Assembly (NCBI GenBank): GCA_963589425.1
Contig: CAVAKZ010000002.1
Location: forward strand, 50,973-114,972
Reading direction: 5' to 3'
Length of the DNA stretch: 64,000 bases
From: CAKRJP01 sp963589425
GTDB taxonomy: Bacteria > Bacillota > Clostridia > Lachnospirales > Lachnospiraceae
Below the pieces are notes generated by a model. That model was not told where the DNA came from. It did not search any database and saw only the letters and a program-made list of their open reading frames with translations. Position numbers and translations under genes: made by a program. Shown in pieces: positions 1-7,250 of the stretch; position 1 is the stretch's first letter, and the number at the start of each line of letters is the position of its first letter.

Positions 1-4
1 TATT

Positions 5-48
5 ACAAAGAGCCTCCCCGGCGAAATCCCGCCAGGGAGGCTCTTTGT
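5..48 (-). terminator. Terminator after hydA
   Basis: A perfect 14-bp stem pairs 5-18 with 35-48, and 20-23 pairs with 30-33 inside it. It lies about 57 bases beyond the hydA stop and ends in a U-rich stretch on the minus strand. It very probably ends the hydrogenase operon. Confidence 0.8.
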
Positions 49-104
49 ATTCTTTAGCTTTAGTCTTTGTGCTTATTTTTTAGCTTTGTTTTTCTACTTA
101 CATA

Positions 105-1838
105 TTATTTGTTGGCCATATGGTCAGTATGCAGGAGCATATGGGCCTTATGGGAATTAGGCTCCTCAAAATATTCCTGGTAAAGTTTTTGAACATCCGG
201 ATTCTCATGAGAATAGCGGATATTGGCATTTTTGTCCAGGTAATAGAGGTTTTTACCACGCTCAAAGGCCAATTCTTCTCCGTCATGAATAGGCTGGCCA
301 CCGCCGCCTACACATCCTCCGGGGCATGCCATAACTTCCACAAAGTCATAGTGGGCTTCTCCCCGCTCAATCTTATCGATCAGGGCTCTTGCATTTCCCA
401 GTCCGCTGACTGCTGCCGTGCGCACCGTCACATCATCCACCTGGAAAACAGCCTCCTGCACTCCGTGATGTTCATTAAGACCGCTACTTCTAACAGCCCC
501 AAAAGCATCTGCCGGCGGATTTTCCTTCTTCAGCAAATAGTAGGCAGTTCGCAGGGCCGCCTCCATAACACCACCGGTAGCTCCAAAGATCACACCAGCT
601 CCGGTACCTTCCTGCATAGGGCGATCACTTTCCCTGTCTACCAAGGTAGAAGGCTCAATATGAGCAGCCCTTATCATCCGCAAAAGTTCTCTGGTGGTTA
701 CCACCGCATCCACATCGTGGCCTGCATATTCTTGGTAGTAAAGTTCCATTTCACGCTCACTCTTTTTAGCCACACATGGCATTACGGATACGGTATAGAT
801 TTTCTCCGGATCCACCCCAAGTTTTTGGGCAAAATAAGTCTTCATGACTGCCCCAAACATTTGCTGTGGAGATTTGGCTGAAGATAAATATTTCACCAAA
901 TGCGGATATTGGGACTTAATGAAACGGATCCATCCCGGACAGCAGGAGGTAAACATAGGTCGGTCTTTTAACTCACCGGAGCTAAATCTTTTCAGGAACT
1001 CTGTTCCCTCTTCCATAATGGTAAGGTCCGCTGAGAAGGAGGTGTCAAATACATAATCTGCTCCCAGTCTCTTCCATACATCCACAATCTTGCCTACTGT
1101 GGCCTCCTGTCTTGAAAGTCCCAGCTCTTCACCCCAGGCAGTACGTACTGCCGGCGCGATCTGTACAACTACGATTTTCTCCGGATCGGAAATAGCATTC
1201 CATACCTTTTCTGTCTCATCCCGCTCGGTTAAAGCTCCCACCGGACAATGGGTAATACACTGGCCGCAGAGAGAACAGGAAGCCTCCTCAATCTTCTTGT
1301 GGCCTGCCACATTGATGGTAGTTCTGGAACCGGTTCCTTCCACATCCCAGATACTTAAGCTCTGGACCTTATCACATACCTGGATACAGCGCATACATTT
1401 AATACATTTAGACGAATCACGAATCAGAGGAAAGTCCTTGTTCCATGGCTGTTTTTCAATCTCCATCTTAAAGGGAATCTGTATAATATTCAGGTCATTT
1501 GCCACCTTCTGCAAACTGCAATTGCCACTTCGAATGCAGGTAACACACTCACAATTGTGCTGAGACAAAATCAGTTCCACAGTATTGCGTCTGTTTCTTC
1601 GCACCTTAGGACTGTTGGTATAGATCACCATACCTTCCTCTACTGTATTGTTACAGGAAGTAATCAGCTTATCCTTCCCTTCAATTTCTACTACACAGAC
1701 ACGACAGGCTGCAATCTCATTAATATCTTTTAGATAGCACAGCTTCGGAATCGGAATTCCATTCTGTCTGGCAGCTTCCATGATTGTGGTATTTTCCTTT
1801 GCAGAAATTAATTTTCCATCGATTGTAAGATTTACCAT
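105..1838 (-). CDS. hydA: [FeFe]-hydrogenase catalytic subunit HydA
   Basis: This 577-residue protein is the hydrogen-forming/oxidising subunit of a cytoplasmic group-A [FeFe]-hydrogenase. From the N-terminus it has a plant-type 2Fe-2S domain (Cys34, 45, 48, 62), a His/Cys3 4Fe-4S site (His94, Cys98, 101, 107), and two 4Fe-4S ferredoxin sites (Cys145-155 and Cys188-198). The H-cluster domain follows with motifs TSCCPGW (Cys299/300), MPCVAKK (Cys355) and ACPGGCVGGGGQP (Cys505, 509). All expected cluster ligands and the proton-transfer Cys are present, so it should be active. It overlaps the end of the upstream flavoprotein gene by 7 bases, which implies translational coupling and a complex. 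The length and cluster set match HydA of electron-bifurcating hydrogenases, but the partner here is not the usual HydB, and no HydC/NuoE gene lies beside it. Confidence 0.95.
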   Translation of the reverse strand: MVNLTIDGKLISAKENTTIMEAARQNGIPIPKLCYLKDINEIAACRVCVVEIEGKDKLITSCNNTVEEGMVIYTNSPKVRRNRRNTVELILSQHNCECVTCIRSGNCSLQKVANDLNIIQIPFKMEIEKQPWNKDFPLIRDSSKCIKCMRCIQVCDKVQSLSIWDVEGTGSRTTINVAGHKKIEEASCSLCGQCITHCPVGALTERDETEKVWNAISDPEKIVVVQIAPAVRTAWGEELGLSRQEATVGKIVDVWKRLGADYVFDTSFSADLTIMEEGTEFLKRFSSGELKDRPMFTSCCPGWIRFIKSQYPHLVKYLSSAKSPQQMFGAVMKTYFAQKLGVDPEKIYTVSVMPCVAKKSEREMELYYQEYAGHDVDAVVTTRELLRMIRAAHIEPSTLVDRESDRPMQEGTGAGVIFGATGGVMEAALRTAYYLLKKENPPADAFGAVRSSGLNEHHGVQEAVFQVDDVTVRTAAVSGLGNARALIDKIERGEAHYDFVEVMACPGGCVGGGGQPIHDGEELAFERGKNLYYLDKNANIRYSHENPDVQKLYQEYFEEPNSHKAHMLLHTDHMANK

Positions 1839-3664
1839 AATTCTTCTCTGCCTCCTTTAAAGATTCCATATCCGAAATGGTCACAGCGCAGGCACCTTCC
1901 GGCCTCCTGTCTGGCCTCATTTTCTGTCATGCAATTTTCTACTGCCTCAAAATCACAGACTCTCTCGCAGGCCTCACGCTCTGTAAGATCAATACGTCCA
2001 CAAGGAATCTTGTCATCTAGCTTGGCCTCCGGAATCTCCACATCGCAGGAAATCTCATGATGGTAGCCTAGGTATTCATCAATATTTGCTGCCACAACCT
2101 TAGCTGCCGCAATGGCCTTAATTACCGTAGCAGGTCCGCTAGAGCAGTCTCCTCCGGCATATACATCCGGCATATCCTCCACCGCTCCGGTTTTTGTGGT
2201 AATGATTTTTCCTCGGGATACAGAAATACCTGCCTCCTCAAAGTGGGCAGTCTCTATATTCTGTCCAATAGCGACTACCAAAACATCACAAGGAATGTAA
2301 ATGTCATCCTCTCCGGTAGGACGGACACTTGCCCTGCCATTTTTAATGGTGCTTATCATCTGAGGTGTCACATAGAGACCCCTTACGTGATTGTTCTCAT
2401 CTACATCGATGGCTGCCGGGGCCTTCAAAGTCTGAAGCTCAATTCCCTCAGCTACGGCTCCGTTGATCTCTCCCGGAAGGGCTGTCATATCCGCCATCCT
2501 TCTTCTGTAAACAATACTTACCTTCTTTGCCCCCAGTCGCTTAGCTGTACGTACCGCGTCCATAGATACATTACCGCCCCCAACAACTGCAACCTCCTTG
2601 CCGGTAAGGTCTGTAATAATATTTTTACCAATATTTCTAAGAAACTGTACCGCAGACATAACCCCTTCGGAATCTTCTCCCTCAAGGCCTAGTTTCTTAT
2701 CGGTACTTGCACCGATGGTTATAAGCACCGCATCATATTCCTTACGAAGTTCCTGAATGCTAATATCCTTACCAATCTTATTGCCATATTTTACCTGCAC
2801 GCCGGTTTTTAAAATAGCATTAACATCCTCCTCTAGGCGCTCTTTTGGAAGACGGTAATTGGGAATACCATAGCGGAGCATACCCCCAAGCTTTGGAAGC
2901 ATCTCGTATACGGTAGTCTGGTGTCCCATTAACTGTAGGAAGTAAGCAGCACTAAGACCTCCGGGGCCTCCTCCAAGAACTGCGATCTTCTTTCCGGTAG
3001 AAGGGGCACATTTTGGCGGGTCTACCTCTCCTGCAAAATCAGCTGCTACCCGCTTAAGTCCCCTGATATTTACCGCATCATCCACCATATTTCTCCGGCA
3101 TCGAAGTTCACACGGGTGCTCACAAATAAAGCCACAAGTGGTAGGGAAAGGATTGTCCTTACGAATCAGACGAATGGCGTCCTTGTAGCGACCCTCAGCA
3201 ACCAAGGCTATATAGCCCGGTATATCCACATGAGCCGGACATAAGGCCACACAGGGTACCGGCTGACTGTAGGTGCAGGTACATCTGCCGTGCTTAATAT
3301 GCTCAATATAATCATCCCGGTATCCCACCAGCCCCTTATAGACCATATGGGCTGCCTCATAACCTATGGCACAATCTGCCGATTCCATAATAGAAAGGGC
3401 AGTCTCTTCCATGGTATCAAGAGTCTCCATGGTGGCATTGCCATCCAACACATCTTTAATAAAATGATTCAATTGTCCAAGACCAATTCTACATGGCACA
3501 CATTTGCCACAGGTCTGGGCATGACATAACTCCAGAAATGCTCTGGACATATCTACCGGACATAAGCCCGGAGGACTTGATTCGATTCTTCTCTCTAAAT
3601 CCTTATACAGCTCTTCCATTACAATACGTGTACGATTCAGAGTCCTAAGTTCCAATCTACTCAT
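1832..3664 (-). CDS. NuoF-tail/GltD-like NAD(P)H flavoprotein, hydrogenase partner
   Basis: This 610-residue protein probably passes electrons between NAD(P)H and HydA. Residues about 15-110 match only the C-terminal 4Fe-4S part of NuoF/HydB (CGKCVPCRIG with Cys52, 55, 58, and Cys98). Residues about 125-215 are the Cys-rich linker of GltD/NfnB-type proteins (Cys177-189 cluster). FAD binding follows at GGGPGG (231-236), then a second nucleotide site at VVGGGN (about 360-365) and a VYRRR stretch (385-389); arginines at this place often go with NADP(H). The C-terminus has another Cys-rich segment. The NuoF FMN/NADH domain is absent, so it is not a standard HydB. The gene order and 7-base overlap with hydA argue for one complex. 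Whether it bifurcates electrons, and its nucleotide preference, cannot be read from sequence. Confidence 0.85.
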   Translation of the reverse strand: MSRLELRTLNRTRIVMEELYKDLERRIESSPPGLCPVDMSRAFLELCHAQTCGKCVPCRIGLGQLNHFIKDVLDGNATMETLDTMEETALSIMESADCAIGYEAAHMVYKGLVGYRDDYIEHIKHGRCTCTYSQPVPCVALCPAHVDIPGYIALVAEGRYKDAIRLIRKDNPFPTTCGFICEHPCELRCRRNMVDDAVNIRGLKRVAADFAGEVDPPKCAPSTGKKIAVLGGGPGGLSAAYFLQLMGHQTTVYEMLPKLGGMLRYGIPNYRLPKERLEEDVNAILKTGVQVKYGNKIGKDISIQELRKEYDAVLITIGASTDKKLGLEGEDSEGVMSAVQFLRNIGKNIITDLTGKEVAVVGGGNVSMDAVRTAKRLGAKKVSIVYRRRMADMTALPGEINGAVAEGIELQTLKAPAAIDVDENNHVRGLYVTPQMISTIKNGRASVRPTGEDDIYIPCDVLVVAIGQNIETAHFEEAGISVSRGKIITTKTGAVEDMPDVYAGGDCSSGPATVIKAIAAAKVVAANIDEYLGYHHEISCDVEIPEAKLDDKIPCGRIDLTEREACERVCDFEAVENCMTENEARQEAGRCLRCDHFGYGIFKGGREELW

Positions 3665-3725
3665 ATAGCCTCTTCTCCTCTCTGCTATCCATTTGTATAG
3701 TTACAAATTTTCCACAATTGAGTAC

Positions 3726-3754
3726 ATTCTATCAGAAAATAGGGGCAAAACGAA
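3726..3754 (-). promoter_or_regulatory. Candidate promoter of the hydrogenase operon
   Basis: On the minus strand TTCGTT (3754-3749) is followed after 17 bases by TAGAAT (3731-3726), about 60 bases before the first start codon. A half-site resembling the redox regulator Rex (TTGTTAA, near 3775-3782) lies just upstream, but its second half is poor, so Rex control is only a guess. Confidence 0.4.
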
Positions 3755-3840
3755 TAGGCTCTGCATAAGTAGTTTATTTAACAAAACTGTCATGATTTTC
3801 CGATTATGCTATCTGCATTATAGGGCGATATCTCCTCCTT

Positions 3841-6800
3841 TTATTCCGAATAGTGCATTTTCTTAAAAAAGTTTTTCGCATCTCTTAATTCCATTAAAAA
3901 CACGCCATTGGTAGAATACGCGTAGGCTTTTTCATTCTTTGTCCCCGGAACAAATCTAACTCTCTTTAATCTATTATCCTCACCTATCTGATAAAGTGGA
4001 ATATTAAGCCCATGAGGATTACGTAAACGCAGGAATATTTTGGTCTTGTTTCCCACCTGATGGGTCTCGGTATTTAATAGGGTATAGGCATGCTGGGAAA
4101 ATATTCCATTCAAATAACTTTCCCCTTCCGTTCCTTTTATATCCCTTTGTTCTTCTTTCACTTTATAGATTTTACTTTCCAATTCAATATCTTTCTTTTG
4201 GTCCAGAACCGTCTTAATCTGCTGGTAGAAGGCTTTCTCACTGTCGGTATATATATCCATATCTCTGCCTTCTGTTTTTATTTTCTTTTCATAGCTTTCC
4301 ACTAAGCCCAAGGCAACTTTTTTTAATTCACTGCCCTGTTTTCCACACAGATTCCAGCATTCCGACAGAAGTTTACGCATCTCTTTGGGAACTTCTTTTC
4401 CTAAAAGATTCTCCTCATAGTAAAGTGTATGTCCCTCTCTTCCTTCACGCTTGGCAGCTCCTATATATCCCTCCAGTTTCTGATAGGACTTTTTCAGTGT
4501 CTCTACAAAAGCCTTCTGATCCATCACGTCGATCTCCAGTTCATGATTGTCCAAAAGCATCTGCTTTTTCAAGAGGTCTTCTACCTTTTTATTGCAGTTC
4601 AGCTCTTTTTTCAGTTCCCCCTTTTTTCTCCATGACACACTGCGCCCTGCCAGATAATCAAAGGCTGACCTGTCATTCTTATGCATCTCTTCGTAATAGA
4701 TCAGCGCAGGAGTCTCCATTTTATATTTTCCCCAGGTATTTATCTTACCCTCATCCATACGTCCCCGGAACATAGAAAAGTCATTTGTAACGATCTTACT
4801 TGTTCTTGCCTTCACTCCTGTCAGGTCCGTAATGGTCTTGTATGACTCGCCGGAAGCCGCCCCTACATAATTCCACTTTCCGCTTTTATTATTTAAATTC
4901 ATGGAACCATAATCTCTTATTGATGCATAGGCTTTTTCCAATAATTTAATCCAGATGGCCCCTCTGGAAGCTCTTTCTATATTTTTACCTTTTGCATTTT
5001 TCATTTCCCCAATGGTCTTATCCACCTTCACATACAGATACTTTTTCCCTTTTTTATCATAGAAGCGAACAGTAACGGTACCATCCATATTATCCCTCAT
5101 CATTTCCTTAATCTTTCCCGGTGACCGAGCCACCAAGCTGGAAACAGCCGCGATAAAAAAACAGTCTCCAAGCTTACCCTGTCCAAAATCTTTCAGCGTA
5201 GGATCATGGGGAAAGAGGGGCTTATCTTTCACCGATACAAAATGGAAATGATGACACTTCTTTTTTTCTATCTCCTTTTCTTCCTCATCAATGTCCAAAT
5301 TGGAATCAGAACGATAAATCTCCTTTTTCGGATTTTCAGGCTTAATCAAGTTTCCCTGCTCTTCCATCCGCATCCAATTATAAAGTTCAGCCGCATACTG
5401 TTTCTCCTGGGATGAAGATGCCGTCTTTATGGCCCGATGAAGTTCTTTCTCTAAATCTGTACGAATTTCACTCTCTTTCTTTTCATATGCCTCGAGAGTC
5501 TGGACATTCATGGCCTGATGATTCTGAATGTCTCGATCAAGACAAGCAAGAATTCCGTTAAATGCAGAATTTTCCTTCCAAACACGGTCTTTCTGAAGAT
5601 TCGCCACCATAGCCTTCGCCACCTGCAAAATGCGTCTCTTCTTGTTGGCAATATTCTTATAATCCTCCATACTCTCCAGGATATTGGTTCGATATCGGTA
5701 ATAGCCCTCACTGCGTTCTACGTATGCCCCTTCATCCTCTCCTTGTAGTTTAGCTTGTGCTTGTACCTGGTCTTGCGCTTGCGCCTGATCCTTAGCTTGC
5801 GCCTGGTCTTGGTCTTGAGCCTGGTCTTTAGCTTGCACCTGGTCCCGGCCAAGCCCCACCCGACGCTCTAACTGCTGAAGACTAGCATCTACAACATATG
5901 GATTCTCCAGTATCTCCCACTGGTCCTGCTTATTTTCAGTCAATGCCTGATAGTCATGCCAATCACTGCTCCACCTAGAGGACTGGGCAGGCATCTTTTT
6001 CCCCTCTGCCAGGGCCTCGATTTTTTTCTTATCATAGTGCCTGTTATTAATATCCATGCCATAATCATTCAGGATGGTATTTACATGTTTCTGGTAATAT
6101 TCCATGATACGGTCTGCACGTTCTACCGCTGCTTTTTGCGCCAAAGAAACCGGATGTTCTTTCCGCCATATCTTAGCGAACAGGTAATAATCTATAAGAT
6201 AGAAGCTGTCCTTAATACTTTGGATAATATGTTCCGGACTCAAAAATTCCTTTCGCTTTTCTTCATTCTCCCAGAGACGGTCCACTTTCCCAAGGTAGTC
6301 ACTAATGACATCATCCTGGGAAGCTTTCGTATTTCTCCATTTGTTAATTTGTTCTTGATGATTGTAGCCTGTAGTCTCCTTTTCCAGATATTTTGCCGTC
6401 CTCGTCATCTCAACGCGCTCCAAATAGTCTTCTCTTCTCTTGTTTATTTTTTCAATGGACCCAGGAATATAGCTTATGTAACTAATCCAAGGTTCCCTAT
6501 TATATTGGGCTAACTCTTGACTTTTTATTTCCAACCTTTCTGCTGTGATCTGATCCTCCAACTCCACTGTAATCTCTTTTCCCTGAGCCATCAAAATTTT
6601 AAGACCATGATTTTTTTGCTGAGCATATTTCTTGTTTTTTGCCTCAAAAAGCTGCGAGATAAGCTTCCTTGCCGATTCTTTTTGATTTTCATATGTTTGG
6701 TTCAGATCCGCCAAGTTCTTCTGTAGGATTTCGGATTGCGGATTCTGAGCAGCCTTCTTCTTGGCTTCCCGAAGCTTTGCACTAAGATCTGCAAGATTAG

Positions 6801-7038
6801 GCTCCTCCTGTCTTATCCGCTCCTCCGCCATATATTCCTCTGTAGCAATATCAAAAAGCTTCTTCTCAATCTCTCTGATTTCTCCTGCCAATTTTTCTCT
6901 TTTAGCATCCTCGGAATCTTCTATCGGAGGCATCCGTCCCGGCTGCATTCTCCCCATCATCTGCGGAGCATTCTGCACTGGAATCTGCGGATTATGCTGC
7001 TTTTTTTTCACCGATTTTTTTTGTATCAGTCCTGTCAT
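3841..7038 (-). CDS. Calpain-family (C2) cysteine protease, large
   Basis: This 1065-residue protein carries a calpain-type papain-fold catalytic core in its C-terminal half. The nucleophile motif is GQGKLGDCFF (Cys near residue 625; calpains usually read QGxLGDCWF), the His motif is SQHAYTLL (about 983) and the Asn motif LRNPHG (about 1006; usually LRNPWG). So the full Cys-His-Asn triad is visible. The N-terminal 600 residues are Lys/Glu/Gln-rich, predicted helical or coiled-coil, with a low-complexity Gln-Ala-Asp-Lys stretch near 395-435. No signal peptide or membrane segment is seen, so it is either cytoplasmic or exported by a route not visible here. It stands alone between its own candidate promoter and the hydrogenase operon. 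Bacterial calpains are sporadic and mostly uncharacterised; the substrate is unknown. Confidence 0.85.
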   Translation of the reverse strand: MTGLIQKKSVKKKQHNPQIPVQNAPQMMGRMQPGRMPPIEDSEDAKREKLAGEIREIEKKLFDIATEEYMAEERIRQEEPNLADLSAKLREAKKKAAQNPQSEILQKNLADLNQTYENQKESARKLISQLFEAKNKKYAQQKNHGLKILMAQGKEITVELEDQITAERLEIKSQELAQYNREPWISYISYIPGSIEKINKRREDYLERVEMTRTAKYLEKETTGYNHQEQINKWRNTKASQDDVISDYLGKVDRLWENEEKRKEFLSPEHIIQSIKDSFYLIDYYLFAKIWRKEHPVSLAQKAAVERADRIMEYYQKHVNTILNDYGMDINNRHYDKKKIEALAEGKKMPAQSSRWSSDWHDYQALTENKQDQWEILENPYVVDASLQQLERRVGLGRDQVQAKDQAQDQDQAQAKDQAQAQDQVQAQAKLQGEDEGAYVERSEGYYRYRTNILESMEDYKNIANKKRRILQVAKAMVANLQKDRVWKENSAFNGILACLDRDIQNHQAMNVQTLEAYEKKESEIRTDLEKELHRAIKTASSSQEKQYAAELYNWMRMEEQGNLIKPENPKKEIYRSDSNLDIDEEEKEIEKKKCHHFHFVSVKDKPLFPHDPTLKDFGQGKLGDCFFIAAVSSLVARSPGKIKEMMRDNMDGTVTVRFYDKKGKKYLYVKVDKTIGEMKNAKGKNIERASRGAIWIKLLEKAYASIRDYGSMNLNNKSGKWNYVGAASGESYKTITDLTGVKARTSKIVTNDFSMFRGRMDEGKINTWGKYKMETPALIYYEEMHKNDRSAFDYLAGRSVSWRKKGELKKELNCNKKVEDLLKKQMLLDNHELEIDVMDQKAFVETLKKSYQKLEGYIGAAKREGREGHTLYYEENLLGKEVPKEMRKLLSECWNLCGKQGSELKKVALGLVESYEKKIKTEGRDMDIYTDSEKAFYQQIKTVLDQKKDIELESKIYKVKEEQRDIKGTEGESYLNGIFSQHAYTLLNTETHQVGNKTKIFLRLRNPHGLNIPLYQIGEDNRLKRVRFVPGTKNEKAYAYSTNGVFLMELRDAKNFFKKMHYSE

Positions 7039-7077
7039 CCTTATCCTCCTCGTACTATCGGATATCCAGCTTCCCTA

Positions 7078-7106
7078 GATATAATTAATTATACGATAAA
7101 ACTCAA
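7078..7106 (-). promoter_or_regulatory. Candidate promoter of the calpain gene
   Basis: On the minus strand TTGAGT (7106-7101) is followed after 17 bases by TATATC (7083-7078), with a further TATAAT between them. It lies 40 bases before the ATG, which has a strong GGAGG ribosome binding site. Confidence 0.5.
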
Positions 7107-7189
7107 TAAGGAGCGAAAAAATTAATGCCAATTTAATGCCACTTGTAAATAGCAAGCTCCACTGTACATATCCAAACTATTATTTTTTA

Positions 7190-7232
7190 AGCAAAAAAAG
7201 ATGAGGCAACGAATTTCTCGCCGCCTCATCTT
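7190..7232 (-). terminator. Terminator after the ChW-repeat surface protein
   Basis: A 10-bp perfect stem (7198-7207 with 7223-7232) is followed on the minus strand by a run of U. It lies 19 bases beyond the stop codon of the surface-protein gene. Confidence 0.85.
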
Positions 7233-7250
7233 GGTTACTTTAACTATTTT

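Noticed and set aside
120..881. Long plus-strand open frame opposite hydA
   Set aside because: It lies wholly antisense to a gene with clear motifs, lacks a ribosome binding site and has no recognisable domain.
3767..3785. Rex-like redox site before the hydrogenase operon
   Set aside because: Only one half-site (TTGTTAA) is good; the second half does not match, so it was not listed as a site.
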